A stretch of 64,000 nt of DNA from Anaerococcus obesiensis ph10 (lineage in GTDB: Bacteria; Bacillota; Clostridia; Tissierellales; Peptoniphilaceae), in the NCBI RefSeq assembly GCF_000311745.1, contig NZ_HE978532.1, positions 598,171-662,170 of the forward strand, written 5' to 3'. This document shows, piece by piece, positions 46,675 through 56,756 of the stretch. The position numbers were made by a program, and so were the translations under genes. Positions within the stretch are counted from its first letter, which is position 1; every line of letters begins with the position of its first letter. The notes under the pieces are model-generated. The model was not told the origin of the DNA. It did not search any database and saw nothing but the letters and a program-made list of their open reading frames with translations.

Positions 46675-47866
46675 ACTTACCTCTCATAATAATTATAGCA
46701 AGATCCAAGGCTCGATTTTTTGCAAAAAGTCTTGCCTTATTCCTATCAGCTGAAAATTGAAATTTTTTTATAACTTTTTGGTTCTTATATTTTATAGCAA
46801 GAATTACCTCTCCCTTGTGAGCATAGCCAGTTGATCCTATACAAAGACTTGAATTTGTAATTTTGTATAAGCCTTCGATCATTTCGTTTGCACACTCAAC
46901 ACTTACCGCACTATATTTGTCTAATGTTTCACGTGAAACATTTAAAATCTTTTCTTTAATTTTATCTGAATAAGTTATATAGGATTCTTCTATTACCTCA
47001 CTTGCTCCACTTATATCTATTATTGATGAAGCAATCAATCCACCTGTTATAGATTCACAAGTAGAAACTTTTTCATTTCTTTCTTTTAATAAATTTATTA
47101 AAGTTTCTTCTTTTCTCAAACCATCATCGGAAATAAACAAATTTCCAAAAACATTTTTAACTTCTTTTTCTTTTTCATTTAATAAAAAATCTGCTTCTTT
47201 TTCGCTTTTAGCCTTTGCTGTAATTCTTAAAAATCCACCTTCATTATCAAAATAAGGAGAAATTGTAGGGTTTGTTGATGACAAATCAATTCTATTCGCC
47301 ATATCCCATTCTCCCAAAAGTCCTATTCTTAAATTCTTCGATTTAATAATAGCATCTTTTTTTAAATAACTTGAAAGTTTATTTTCAAACATATATTCCA
47401 TTTCTCTTGGTGGTCCTGGAAGAAGAATTATCTTAGTCTTATCTCCCATTATACAACCTGGAGCTGTTCCTTTGTCGTTATCTAAAATAATTGCACCATT
47501 TGGAAATTTTACTTGCTTTAAATTTACCTTAACAGCTTTTTTGTTATTAGAAAAATAACTTTCAATTCTTTCTTTTGATTTTTTATCAATTTCTACTTGG
47601 CCTTCTTTGCCAATAACTTTTATGGCAACTTCTTTGCTTATGTCATCTTCAGTTGGCCCAAGCCCTCCTGTTACAAAAATATAATCAACTTTTCCATAAG
47701 CATTTTTCATTGCTTGGAACAATCTATCAAAATTATCTCCAATAGTTACCATCTTATAGACATCTATTCCATACTCTGTAAGTTTTTGTCCTATAAATTT
47801 CGAATTTGTATCTGTAATATTTCCTAATAATATTTCTGTTCCTACAGAAAAAATTTGTGCTTTCAT
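46652..47866 (-). CDS. cinA: CinA family protein (competence/damage-inducible; NMN deamidase type)
   Basis: A 404-residue protein with an N-terminal MoCF-like domain (FSVGTEILLGNITDTNS, FVTGGLGPTEDD) and a C-terminal amidase-like CinA domain (STCESITGGLIASSI). The family is linked to competence and pyridine nucleotide salvage. ATG at 47866 follows GAGG; upstream in-frame codons are unlikely. A perfect parS site lies inside the coding sequence at 46925-46940 and encodes NVSRET. Confidence 0.92.
   Translation of the reverse strand: MKAQIFSVGTEILLGNITDTNSKFIGQKLTEYGIDVYKMVTIGDNFDRLFQAMKNAYGKVDYIFVTGGLGPTEDDISKEVAIKVIGKEGQVEIDKKSKERIESYFSNNKKAVKVNLKQVKFPNGAIILDNDKGTAPGCIMGDKTKIILLPGPPREMEYMFENKLSSYLKKDAIIKSKNLRIGLLGEWDMANRIDLSSTNPTISPYFDNEGGFLRITAKAKSEKEADFLLNEKEKEVKNVFGNLFISDDGLRKEETLINLLKERNEKVSTCESITGGLIASSIIDISGASEVIEESYITYSDKIKEKILNVSRETLDKYSAVSVECANEMIEGLYKITNSSLCIGSTGYAHKGEVILAIKYKNQKVIKKFQFSADRNKARLFAKNRALDLAIIIMRGKYEDNIDI
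46925..46940. promoter_or_regulatory. parS site 2, inside cinA
   Basis: TGTTTCACGTGAAACA, a perfect parS within the cinA coding sequence, accommodated by the codons for V-S-R-E-T. Confidence 0.95.
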
Positions 47867-47913
47867 AAATCCTCTTTTCTCTATAATAGTATAACATATT
47901 TTCAATAAAAAAA

Positions 47914-47929
47914 TGTTTCACGTGAAACA
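47914..47929. promoter_or_regulatory. parS site 3, may double as rsmG terminator
   Basis: TGTTTCACGTGAAACA flanked by AAAAA and TTTTTT. On the minus strand it forms a hairpin followed by seven T, 28 bp after the rsmG stop codon. Confidence 0.93.
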
Positions 47930-47956
47930 TTTTTTTCTTTTATTTATTTTATTTTT

Positions 47957-48586
47957 TTATAAAGGATTTTTCTTTGGTTGATTTTTTCCTCTAGGATATT
48001 TCTTTTTCGTTGACCTTACTTTTTTTATCAAAATATTTTTTCTTGTATTTCCGTAAAGATCAATTGTGTCAATATTAATTAATTCTCCTCCCAAAATTTT
48101 CAAAGCATTTTGTGCTTGTTCATATTCTTCTTCTGCCTTTGGGCCTTTCATTGCTATAAATATTCCGCCAACTTTTAAAAATGGAAGAGCATATTCTGAA
48201 AGTGTTGATAAATTTGCAACAGCTCTTGAAATAACCATATCAAATTCTTCCCTATGATCTTTTGCGTAATCTTCTGCTCTGACATGAATAGCTTTGGCTT
48301 TTTCAAGTTTTAATTCTTCTATTACTTCATTCATAAAATTTACTTTTTTATTTACTGAATCTATCAAAGTTAAATCAAAATCTTTTTCAATTCTTAGAGG
48401 TATTCCTGGAAATCCAGCTCCTGATCCTATATCCAAAACTTTCATTCCTTTGTTTATATATGATTTTATAGTAAGAGAGTCTTCAAAATGTTTTATCCTT
48501 ATTTCTTTTGGGTCATCAATGCTTGTTAGATTAAATTTTTTATTTGTTTCTATGAGCATTTGTTCATATATTTTAAACTTATCCAT
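47957..48586 (-). CDS. rsmG: 16S rRNA (guanine527-N7)-methyltransferase
   Basis: A 209-residue SAM-dependent methyltransferase of the GidB family. [15 protein letters not shown] (SAM-binding loop), [10 protein letters not shown] and [19 protein letters not shown] are characteristic, and the C-terminus ([15 protein letters not shown]) is the family's basic tail. It modifies G527 of 16S rRNA. It overlaps mnmG by 8 bp. Confidence 0.95.
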   Translation of the reverse strand: MDKFKIYEQMLIETNKKFNLTSIDDPKEIRIKHFEDSLTIKSYINKGMKVLDIGSGAGFPGIPLRIEKDFDLTLIDSVNKKVNFMNEVIEELKLEKAKAIHVRAEDYAKDHREEFDMVISRAVANLSTLSEYALPFLKVGGIFIAMKGPKAEEEYEQAQNALKILGGELINIDTIDLYGNTRKNILIKKVRSTKKKYPRGKNQPKKNPL

Positions 48587-50498
48587 TTAAATCTCCCGAC
48601 TTGAGTCTTATAAGAAGTACATTTATATCTGCTGGCGAAACTCCTGAAATTCTTGAGGCTTGACCTATTGAATCTGGCTTTATTTTATTTAATTTTTCTG
48701 CTGATTCTTTTTTCAATCCATTTATTTTACTATAATCAATATCATGGTCTAGTTTTTTGTTTTCTAGTTTTTTAAATTTTCCTATATCTGCCATTTGTTT
48801 TTTGATATATCCTTGATATTTGATTTCTGTTTGAACTTGAATTTGTTGGAATTTTGGTAATTCTGGTCTATCAGGATCCAAAACTTCCAATTTTTTATAG
48901 GTTAATTCTGGTCTTTTTATAAGATCGAACAAACTATATCCAGTTTTTATAGGATTTGAACCTATTTTTTCTAGAATTTCATTATTTTTTTCGTTAGGAC
49001 TAATCATTACATTTTTTAATCTAGAAATTTCTTTTTCAATATTTTCTCTTTTTACAACCATTTTTTCATAACGTTTATCTGATACAAGTCCTATTTCATG
49101 TCCTTTTTCTGTAAGCCTAAAATCAGCATTATCTTGTCTCATTGTAAGTCTATATTCACACCTTGAAGTCATCATCCTATATGGTTCATTAGTTCCCTTA
49201 GTTACTAAATCATCAATCAAAACTCCAATATAAGCATCAGACCTATCAAGAATTAATGCATCTTCTCCTCTTAATTTTAAAGCTGCATTTATTCCTGCAA
49301 TAAGACCTTGCCCTGCAGCTTCTTCATATCCACTTGAGCCATTTATTTGTCCTGCAAAAAATAAATTTTCAATCTCTTTTGACTCTAAACTTCTTTTTAA
49401 ATTTGTAGAATCAAGACAGTCATATTCAATTCCATAAGCAGGTCTAATGATTTTACAATTTTCTAAGCCTTCTATGGTTTTATAGAATTCTTTTTGAACT
49501 TCTTGAGGAAGAGTTGATGAAACGCCTTGAATATACATCTCATCTGTTGAAAGACTTTCTGGTTCAATAAAAACTTGGTGGATGTCCCTATCTGGAAATC
49601 TTACCATTTTATCTTCAATTGATGGGCAATATCTTGGACCAATTCCCTTTACAAGGCCTGCGTACATTGGTGACCTATCCAAATTTTCCATAATAATTTC
49701 CTTAGTTTTTTCTGTTGTATATGTCAAATAACAAGCTTCTTGTTTTTTATCTGAAAAATCTTTGTCTTCATTTAAAAATGAAAAGGCAACAACATTTTCA
49801 TCTCCTTTTTGAATTTCAGTCTTTGTTAGATCTAGACTTTTTTTATCAACTCTTGCTGGGGTTCCAGTTTTAAAACGTCTTAATGAAAAACCTAATTGCT
49901 CTAAACTATCGGATAAATGAGTTGCTGCAGATAAACCATGTGGACCTGATGTTTTTTGAAAATCTCCCATCAAAATTTTTCCATTTAAATATGTTCCTGT
50001 ACAAACCACACAAGCTTTTGTAGGAAAAATTGCCCCTTGAATTGTTTCAACGCTTTTTACTTTGCCATCTTCAATATTAATTTTATCTACTTCTTGTTCA
50101 AACAAATCAAGATTTTCTTGATTTTCAAGAGTTTTTTTCATCTCTTGATGGTATTTGATTTTATCAGCTTGAACTCTCAATGAATGAACAGCAGGTCCTT
50201 TTGATGTATTTAACATCCTTGATTGTATAAAGGTTTTGTCAATATTTATTGCCATCTCTCCACCAAGAGCATCAATTTCTCTTACTATATGTCCCTTTCC
50301 AGTTCCTCCAATATTAGGATTACATGGCATATCAGCCACCGATTCCATACTTGTTGTAAGAACCAAAGTTTTAAATCCAAGCCTAGCAGAGGCAAGTCCT
50401 GCCTCACAACCAGCATGACCTGCACCTATAACAACTACATCATATGCTTCGTCTATATATTTATGATTTTTATTTTCTAACTTATTATTTTCCAACAC
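48579..50498 (-). CDS. mnmG: tRNA uridine-34 5-carboxymethylaminomethyl modification enzyme MnmG
   Basis: A 639-residue FAD protein that works with MnmE to modify the wobble uridine of certain tRNAs. [20 protein letters not shown] is the FAD site; the conserved [12 protein letters not shown] and [15 protein letters not shown] segments follow. It starts with GTG at 50498 behind GGGAG and overlaps mnmE by 14 bp. Confidence 0.96.
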   Translation of the reverse strand: MLENNKLENKNHKYIDEAYDVVVIGAGHAGCEAGLASARLGFKTLVLTTSMESVADMPCNPNIGGTGKGHIVREIDALGGEMAINIDKTFIQSRMLNTSKGPAVHSLRVQADKIKYHQEMKKTLENQENLDLFEQEVDKINIEDGKVKSVETIQGAIFPTKACVVCTGTYLNGKILMGDFQKTSGPHGLSAATHLSDSLEQLGFSLRRFKTGTPARVDKKSLDLTKTEIQKGDENVVAFSFLNEDKDFSDKKQEACYLTYTTEKTKEIIMENLDRSPMYAGLVKGIGPRYCPSIEDKMVRFPDRDIHQVFIEPESLSTDEMYIQGVSSTLPQEVQKEFYKTIEGLENCKIIRPAYGIEYDCLDSTNLKRSLESKEIENLFFAGQINGSSGYEEAAGQGLIAGINAALKLRGEDALILDRSDAYIGVLIDDLVTKGTNEPYRMMTSRCEYRLTMRQDNADFRLTEKGHEIGLVSDKRYEKMVVKRENIEKEISRLKNVMISPNEKNNEILEKIGSNPIKTGYSLFDLIKRPELTYKKLEVLDPDRPELPKFQQIQVQTEIKYQGYIKKQMADIGKFKKLENKKLDHDIDYSKINGLKKESAEKLNKIKPDSIGQASRISGVSPADINVLLIRLKSGDLNG

Positions 50499-51849
50499 AA
50501 AACTCCCTAAATACCTTATCCATTATTTCATCTGAAACAGTTTCTCCTATTATAAGTCCCAAATCATCATAAGAAGATCTCAAATCAACTTCTACACAAT
50601 CAATAGGAACAAAAGCTTTTATATCATCTAATGATGATTCCAGTTTTTTTCTTGAAGAATTTAATAATCTTTCATGTCTTAAATTTGTAATCATCAAAGA
50701 TTCTTTATTTAATTCTTTTGAATCAAAAATATCAAAAATAGCTCCTTCTAATTTATCAACTCCATCTCGTGAAACCATAGATGTTTCGATAATTTTAAAA
50801 GAATCATCAAAATCACTTTTTGAAATTTTTGAATCCAAATCAATTTTGTTTAAGATTATAATAGCATTTTTTCCCTTTAACATATCCAAAATCATCTTAT
50901 CTTCGTGATCTAGTTTTCTGGACCTATCAAATATTGCTATAATAAGATCTGCATCTTCTGCTAATTCTTTTGATCTTTGCACTCCTATTTTTTCAACTTC
51001 ATCGTGGGTTTCCCTAATTCCTGCCGTATCATTAATTTTTAAGGTTAAATTTCCAAGATTTATATACTCAGTTATAGAATCTCTTGTAGTTCCAGGAATA
51101 TCTGTAACAATTGCCCTATTTTCATTTAATAAAACATTTAAAAGTGAAGATTTTCCTACATTTGGTTTGCCAATTATAGTTGTTTCAATCCCATCTTTAA
51201 CAAGTTTTCCCTTATTTGCTGTTGCTAGAAGTTTTGAAATTTCATCATATGCCTTTTGCATAAAAGCTATAATATTATCAACTGGCAAATCCTCTCCATC
51301 TTCGGTAAAATTAATCGAATATTCTATTCTTGATAAGGCCTCAAGTTCTATATTTCTAATTTCCTCAATTTTTTCTCTCAACAAACCTGATAAATGCTTT
51401 AAACCTTGTTTTTGTGATAATTCATTGGTTGAATTTATAATATCAAGAACTGCCTCAGCTTGAGATAAATCAATTCTTCCATTTAAAAAAGCTCTTTTGG
51501 TAAATTCTCCCCTATCTGCAAGCTCACAGCCCATATCCAATAATAAATTCAAAATATCTCTTACAGAAATCATTGAACCGTGGCAATTTATCTCGCAAAT
51601 ATCTTCTCTTGTGTAGGTATTTGGTCCTTTCATAAAATTAACCATAACTTCATCAAAAATACGGCCGTCTTTTTCTATATGACCGTATCTCATCATCCTA
51701 TTATCTTTTTCTCTATCTAAAGGTCTGTTATTTATTGGCTTAAAAATCTTTTTTATAATGTCAAAAGATTTATCGCCACTCATACGAACTATAGATATAC
51801 CACCACTACCTTGTGGCGTAGAAATTGCTGCTATTGTAGATTCACTCAT
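50485..51849 (-). CDS. mnmE: tRNA modification GTPase MnmE
   Basis: A 454-residue GTPase with an N-terminal folate-binding domain (DTIAAISTP-like start [13 protein letters not shown]), a helical domain, a G domain ([21 protein letters not shown]) and the C-terminal Cys motif ending CVGK. It partners MnmG. Ribosome site AAAGGATG. Confidence 0.96.
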   Translation of the reverse strand: MSESTIAAISTPQGSGGISIVRMSGDKSFDIIKKIFKPINNRPLDREKDNRMMRYGHIEKDGRIFDEVMVNFMKGPNTYTREDICEINCHGSMISVRDILNLLLDMGCELADRGEFTKRAFLNGRIDLSQAEAVLDIINSTNELSQKQGLKHLSGLLREKIEEIRNIELEALSRIEYSINFTEDGEDLPVDNIIAFMQKAYDEISKLLATANKGKLVKDGIETTIIGKPNVGKSSLLNVLLNENRAIVTDIPGTTRDSITEYINLGNLTLKINDTAGIRETHDEVEKIGVQRSKELAEDADLIIAIFDRSRKLDHEDKMILDMLKGKNAIIILNKIDLDSKISKSDFDDSFKIIETSMVSRDGVDKLEGAIFDIFDSKELNKESLMITNLRHERLLNSSRKKLESSLDDIKAFVPIDCVEVDLRSSYDDLGLIIGETVSDEIMDKVFREFCVGK

Positions 51850-51942
51850 AATTCATCCTTTCTAAAATGACTGTTTACCTTTGACATAAACAAAATTTTC
51901 ATTCTTTCCATATTATACATTAATTTTATCAATTAAAAAAGA

Positions 51943-51958
51943 TGTTTCACGTGAAACA
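51943..51958. promoter_or_regulatory. parS site 4, may double as jag terminator
   Basis: TGTTTCACGTGAAACA within a 20-bp perfect palindrome (GA...TC flanks), followed on the minus strand by six T, 10 bp beyond the jag stop codon. Confidence 0.93.
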
Positions 51959-51967
51959 TCCTTTATG

Positions 51968-52836
51968 TTAATCTAATTTATAATCAACTACAACATATCT
52001 TTTTGGCTCAACTCCTTCTGAGTGAGAATCAAGCTTATCATATTTTGAAATTTGCTCGTGAGCAAGTCTTCTTTCATAGGAATTCATATATTTTAAGTTC
52101 CAACTTTTTCTTGTTTTTAGAACTTTTTTGCACGCCTTATCAGCAAGCATTACAATTTTATCATCGCGTCTTTTTTATAGTTGTTTATATCTATATTAAG
52201 CTTAACCTTATTTGATCTTGCTTTTATAATTTTTCTTATTACAGTTTCAATTGCATCAAGGGTTCTTCCATTTTTTCCAATTACGATTCCTGTATCTTTT
52301 GGATCAATTTTTGCATCAAGCTTAATTATGTTATCTTCTAAATTTCCAATAACTTTTACATCTTCAAAGTGCATTTGGATTAAAATTTCTTCTAACAAAT
52401 CTTTTGCTTTGTAATAAAGACTTACTTCGTCTTCTTTTTGGTCAGAATCTTCTAATTCATCTTCAAAATCTTCTTCTATTAAGTCTTCAAAAGATTCATT
52501 TATTTCATCTAAATTTTCTTTTTCATCCAATTCATCTTCAAAAGAATTTTCTTCTTCTATTTTTTCTGATAAATCTTCCAAATCAAATTCTTTTTCTAGC
52601 TCTTTTTTGCTATCTTCTTCAATTTCTTTCATTAATGAATCAATTCCCTCATTAATATCTTCATCGTAAGAAATTTTAACAACAGCATCTTTTTGTCCAA
52701 TTAAACCTAAAAATCCTGTAGATTCTTCTTCTATAACTTCAATATCAACTTCATTTATTGATTTATTAATTTCTTTCAAAGCTTCATTAATAGCTTCATC
52801 TTTAGTTTTTGCTGTTTTTACTATTGATCTTTTCAT
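51968..52836 (-). CDS. jag: RNA-binding protein Jag/KhpB, frameshifted in this sequence
   Basis: The first frame (52836-52150) encodes the Jag-N domain, an acidic linker of about 80 residues and a KH domain (DTGIVIGKNGRTLDAI), then stops at NYKKDAMIKL. The second frame carries the R3H domain (MNSYERRLAHEQISK, EGVEPKRYVV). Adding one A to the six-A run (plus-strand T at 52172-52177) joins them as NYKKRRDDKIVMLADKA, the expected family sequence, giving 289 residues. KhpB binds RNA and affects cell elongation. Probably an intact gene with a base-calling error. Confidence 0.88.
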
Positions 52837-53560
52837 CTTTTTCCTCTTTATCTCTTTTGCTTAGGCCAACTAAATATTGTCCTCCAAGAATTAAAAGTCT
52901 TGCAAGTGAGCTTGTTGTCCAATATAAAGGCAAACCTGCAGGAAGGTTTCTAAATACAAAATAATAAATTACTGGCATAGCCAAAAGCATATTATTCATA
53001 GAACCCATACCAGGAGTATTTTGAGCTTGACCTTGAGGTGATGTTTTCATTGTGAAAAGTTGAACACCTAATTGGCTTATACTTGTTAAAAGTGGCAAAC
53101 CATAGAATAAAGGATCTGCCTTAGAAAGGGTTGGTACCCATAAAAAATTATCTTTAACTTGGTGCATATCACCTGCAAATATAAATTTATTTGGATTTTG
53201 AATAACCCTATATAAAGATAAAAGTATTAATAATTGGAAAATCATAACCAAACATGAAGATATTCCTGGTCCTACGCCTTCTTCCTTATATAATTGTTGC
53301 ATTTTTTGTTGCATAATTTGAGGATCATAGGCATATTTTTTCTTAATTTCTTCAACTTTTGGCTGAATCTCTCCACTTTTTGCCGCTTGTTTTTGTTGAT
53401 TCATAGTCATTGGTATAGTAATTAATGATACCAAAACTGTCATTAAAATTATTGAAATAGCATAAAAACTTATATTAGATGGTTCAGTAAAATTATTTAC
53501 TAAAGAATCATAAATAAATTTCATTAAGCTACCCAATATTTGTGCTATAAAACTTAACAT
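52802..53560 (-). CDS. yidC: Membrane protein insertase YidC/Oxa1
   Basis: A 252-residue insertase with about five membrane helices, including SLITIPMTMNQQKQAAKSGEIQPKVEEIKKKY, the family's cytoplasmic hairpin, and the positively charged groove residue region. It inserts membrane proteins alone or with SecYEG. No lipobox is visible. It overlaps jag by 35 bp. Position between yidD and jag is standard. Confidence 0.94.
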   Translation of the reverse strand: MLSFIAQILGSLMKFIYDSLVNNFTEPSNISFYAISIILMTVLVSLITIPMTMNQQKQAAKSGEIQPKVEEIKKKYAYDPQIMQQKMQQLYKEEGVGPGISSCLVMIFQLLILLSLYRVIQNPNKFIFAGDMHQVKDNFLWVPTLSKADPLFYGLPLLTSISQLGVQLFTMKTSPQGQAQNTPGMGSMNNMLLAMPVIYYFVFRNLPAGLPLYWTTSSLARLLILGGQYLVGLSKRDKEEKDEKINSKNSKN

Positions 53561-53601
53561 TATCTCTCCTAATCTCTAGTGTAAATATAAAAAATCAATT
53601 G

Positions 53602-53814
53602 CTAGGCCGGATCGTATCCTCCTTTAGAAAAAGGATTGCACCTTAGAATTCTCCAACAAGCCTTAAAAAAGGCCTTAAAAAAATTGTACTTTTTAAAACA
53701 GTCAATAGCATATTGGCTACAAGTAGGATAATATTTACATTTTCCAGAGCCTAATAGTGGAGAAATAAACAATTGATAAAATCTAATTAATATTAGAAAA
53801 AGTTTATTTAACAT
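53602..53814 (-). CDS. yidD: Membrane protein insertion efficiency factor YidD
   Basis: A 70-residue protein with [18 protein letters not shown] and [12 protein letters not shown], the signature of YidD, which assists YidC. It overlaps rnpA by 11 bp, as is usual. Confidence 0.93.
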   Translation of the reverse strand: MLNKLFLILIRFYQLFISPLLGSGKCKYYPTCSQYAIDCFKKYNFFKAFFKACWRILRCNPFSKGGYDPA

Positions 53815-54154
53815 ATCTAATTTTCTTGTCCTTAAAGGCTTTACTAAGTACGTGTCCCAAAGAAGATTTAAGTTTTTGGTAAGTAAAATCTGTGGTATGT
53901 TTTTTTGGAATAATAATTATATCTACATTATTAATATTCCTATAATTTTCATAAACAATTGCCCTAAGTCTTCTTTTAAGTTTGTTTCTTTGATTTGCCT
54001 TGCCTATTTTTTTAGAAATAGAAAAGCCAAACCTTGGCCTATTTACACCGTTATTTTTTATAAAAACGGTAAAATCTCTATTGTAGTAGTGCTTAGATTT
54101 TTTATAAACTCTTTCAAAGTCTACATTCTTTCTTAAACTAAATTGTTTTTCCAT
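53804..54154 (-). CDS. rnpA: Ribonuclease P protein component
   Basis: A 116-residue basic protein with [25 protein letters not shown], the RNR signature of RNase P protein, which helps the RNA subunit mature tRNA 5' ends. Downstream of rpmH as in nearly all bacteria. Confidence 0.94.
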   Translation of the reverse strand: MEKQFSLRKNVDFERVYKKSKHYYNRDFTVFIKNNGVNRPRFGFSISKKIGKANQRNKLKRRLRAIVYENYRNINNVDIIIIPKKHTTDFTYQKLKSSLGHVLSKAFKDKKIRYVK

Positions 54155-54190
54155 AAGAATAAAACCTAACTTCTAACTTATCTACAATAT

Positions 54191-54210
54191 AAAAAAGCCG
54201 CAGCTTTTTT
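54191..54210 (-). terminator. Small hairpin between rpmH and rnpA
   Basis: AAAAAAGC / GCTTTTTT with loop CGCA (minus: TGCG). It may partly terminate or process the transcript so that L34 is made in excess of RnpA. Confidence 0.55.
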
Positions 54211-54211
54211 A

Positions 54212-54346
54212 TTATGCAGATAATTTCTTTCTTCCCTTTTGTCTTCTGGATTTTAAAACTCTTCTACCAGCGGGAGTTGACATTCTTTTTCTAAAGCCAT
54301 GGTCTTTTTTTCTTTTTCTTCTATTTGGTTGATAAGTTCTCTTCAT
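54212..54346 (-). CDS. rpmH: 50S ribosomal protein L34
   Basis: A 44-residue protein, [20 protein letters not shown] at the start and ending [11 protein letters not shown], the invariable L34 pattern. TAGGAGG and a consensus promoter precede it. It marks the left edge of oriC. Confidence 0.97.
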   Translation of the reverse strand: MKRTYQPNRRKRKKDHGFRKRMSTPAGRRVLKSRRQKGRKKLSA

Positions 54347-54379
54347 ATTATCACCTCCTATTATTTTACGCTGTCTTTT

Positions 54380-54408
54380 ATTATATTTAAATAATGGTAG
54401 AAAGTCAA
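54380..54408 (-). promoter_or_regulatory. rpmH operon promoter
   Basis: TTGACT (54408-54403), 17 bp, TATAAT (54385-54380) on the minus strand, about 35 bp before the rpmH start. Confidence 0.8.
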
Positions 54409-54419
54409 GGTTTTAAATA

Positions 54420-55148
54420 TAAAAATACAAAAATTTAAATTAAAAATTAATGCTTAAATTTTATAGGTTTATATTTTTATTTGAAAATAAAAAATAATCC
54501 TTTAAATTTTTTAAAATTTAAAATTTTTGTGTGTAAATTTCTAATTTTTTTTGAAATTTTAATACTAATATAAGTTTTATAAATTTTATGCAAATATCCA
54601 TCGAATTTAAATTATTATTTATGTGTGGATAAGTTTTTTTAATTATATTTTATACACATACAATTTTGATTGTTCTTTATTTGAATAATTTTTAAATTTC
54701 TTGAAATATTTTTTTAATAAATTCCTATAATCAAAGATTTACTCATAAAAATATTTACAAATTTTTATATTTTATCAAGATATCCACATTATCCACATAG
54801 TTTTAATTTTTATAAATTTAAATTTTTTTAGCTTATCCCAAACTTATCAACATTTTGTGGATAACTTTACAAAATGGCTATATTAGTGTATAATCTCTTG
54901 TGTAAAAGATGATGATAAGTCTATTTTTTATTGATTTGCTTATATTTTTTGTGGATAAATTAATTGTATTATTTTATTTTTTTAAAAATAAGCAAAAATT
55001 TTCTCTAAAAATAAAGATTTATCCTATCCACATTAAAGTTATCCACAACTTATCCAAAATTTGGGGATAAGTCGAAAAATATAATTAACTTATTACAATT
55101 TACCATTTTGTTAAGTGTGGATAATATTTTATGAAAGAGAGCTGTAAG
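54420..55148. other. oriC: Replication origin oriC, upstream DnaA-box cluster
   Basis: Very AT-rich 0.7-kb gap between divergent rpmH and dnaA. Perfect DnaA boxes (TTATCCACA or its complement) are at 54624-54632, 54789-54797, 54856-54864, 54950-54958, 55039-55047 and 55116-55124. Near matches with one mismatch lie at 54780-54788, 54844-54852, 55024-55032, 55050-55058 and 55062-55070. Confidence 0.93.
54866..54894 (+). promoter_or_regulatory. dnaA promoter
   Basis: TTTACA (54866-54871), 17 bp, TATAAT (54889-54894). A perfect DnaA box directly abuts the -35, fitting autoregulation by DnaA. The leader to the start codon is about 250 nt. Confidence 0.75.
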
Positions 55149-56524
55149 ATGAATCTAGAATACATAACTAATGAATTAAAAGAAAAAATGAAAATGAATG
55201 TTCCAGATCTTCAACAATACGAAACTTGGATTGGAATTTTAAAGCCACTAAATAAATATGAAGATACTATTTATTTAGAAATTCCAAAAAATGATACTAA
55301 GTTTATTTTTGACCAAATTTGGGTTCCTCAACTCCAGTCTATTTTAAATGATATAAATAAGAGAGAAAATAAGGCATATAAAATTGAAATTGTTGCCAAA
55401 GATGGACCTAATTATGATGAAGTTTTAAGCCTTGGAAAAAATGTTGATGATGATGGGCAACTAAGACTTAATAATGTAAATAAGTATCCTAAACCTCTTC
55501 TTGAAAAAAATAATGTTTTTAAAAATTTTGTCCAAGGAAAATCAAATCAATTAGCTCTTGCAGCAAGCCAATCTGTTGCTGAAAATATGGCTAATTATAA
55601 GGTTTCAAGAGTCTACAATCCGCTTTTTATTTATGGAGCAAGTGGTCTTGGCAAGACTCACTTGATGCAGGCAATTGCTCATGAAATTCTTGAAAAAAGA
55701 GATGATTGCTATGTGATGTATCTTTCTAGTGAGAAATTTACTAATGAAATGATTTCTGCTGTTAGAAATAATACTAATGAAGAATTTAGGAAAAAATATC
55801 GTTCTGTTGATATGCTTTTGATTGATGATATTCAATTTATTGCCAATAAAACTGGTACTCAAGAAGAATTTTTCCATACTTTTGAAGATTTATATAATCA
55901 AGGAAAACAAATTGTAATTTCATCAGATAGGCCACCTAAAGAAATCAAACACTTGGAAGATAGGCTTGTATCAAGATTTGGTTGGGGAATTATAGTTGAT
56001 ATTTCAAAACCTGATTTTGAAACAAGGGTTGCAATTTTACAAAAAAACAAGATGAGCTTGGAGCTGTTGTTGATTACAAAATTTTAGAATATATTGCAGA
56101 AAATATTGAAACAAATATTAGGGATCTTGAAGGAGCCTTGGCAACTTCAATTGCTTGTGCAAAATCAAATAATAGATCATTTGTAAGCCTTGAGGATGCA
56201 AGACTTGGTGTAAGTTCAAGAGTTCATAATGATAGAAAAAAAATAAATGCAGAAGATATTCAAAAAAAAGTTGCTGAAAGATACCATGTAAAACTTGCTG
56301 ATCTTAGAGGTAAATCTAGAAAAAAAGAAATAGTTATGCCAAGACAAATTGCTATGTATCTTTGCAGGGATCTTTTATCAATTTCTTTGGTAAGTCTTGC
56401 CAATGAATTTAATAGAGATCATACAACTGTTATGCATGGTCATGATAAAATTAAAGATTTAATGGAAGAAGACCAAGATTTTAGGCAAGAAATAGAAGAA
56501 ATTATTAAAGAAATAAAAGCTTAG
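55149..56524 (+). CDS. dnaA: Chromosomal replication initiator DnaA, frameshifted in this sequence
   Basis: The first frame covers the N-terminal domain and most of the AAA+ domain (GASGLGKTH Walker A, LLIDDIQF Walker B) and runs out of homology after VAILQKN. The second frame continues with the lid ([14 protein letters not shown]) and domain IV ([12 protein letters not shown]-binding signature). Adding one A to the A7 run at 56041-56047 gives [20 protein letters not shown] and one 458-residue DnaA. An ATG six codons upstream (55131) is possible; the 55149 ATG fits the family start (MNLEYI). As dnaA is essential, a sequence error is likely. Confidence 0.93.
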
Positions 56525-56745
56525 TTATCCACAAATTGTGTATAAGTTTGAGGATAAGCTTGTTTATAAGCTTAACTTTCTAAAAAAATTATTTTAGTCT
56601 GTGGATTGTGTGGAAAAGTGGATGACTTATAAAAACTTATCCAGAACTTATTATTTGAGTTTTTAATTTATAAATAAAGCTTTGTAAGACTTATCCACAT
56701 ATATACACTACCTAATACTAATACTACTAAGTTTATATAATATGT
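56525..56745. other. oriC, downstream part with DnaA-trio-like unwinding element
   Basis: Perfect DnaA boxes at 56525-56533 and 56691-56699, with one-mismatch boxes at 56537-56545, 56549-56557 and 56637-56645. After the last box come ATATACACTAC, then CTA-ATA-CTA-ATA-CTA-CTA (56712-56729) and TTTATATAATATG. This order of box, trinucleotide run and AT-rich tract matches the basal unwinding site of the Bacillus subtilis origin between dnaA and dnaN. Confidence 0.8.
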
Positions 56746-56756
56746 TAGGAGCAAAT

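Noticed and set aside
54212-54346. Possible rRNA or tRNA genes near the origin
   Set aside because: No rRNA segments or cloverleaf-forming sequences were seen anywhere in the window.
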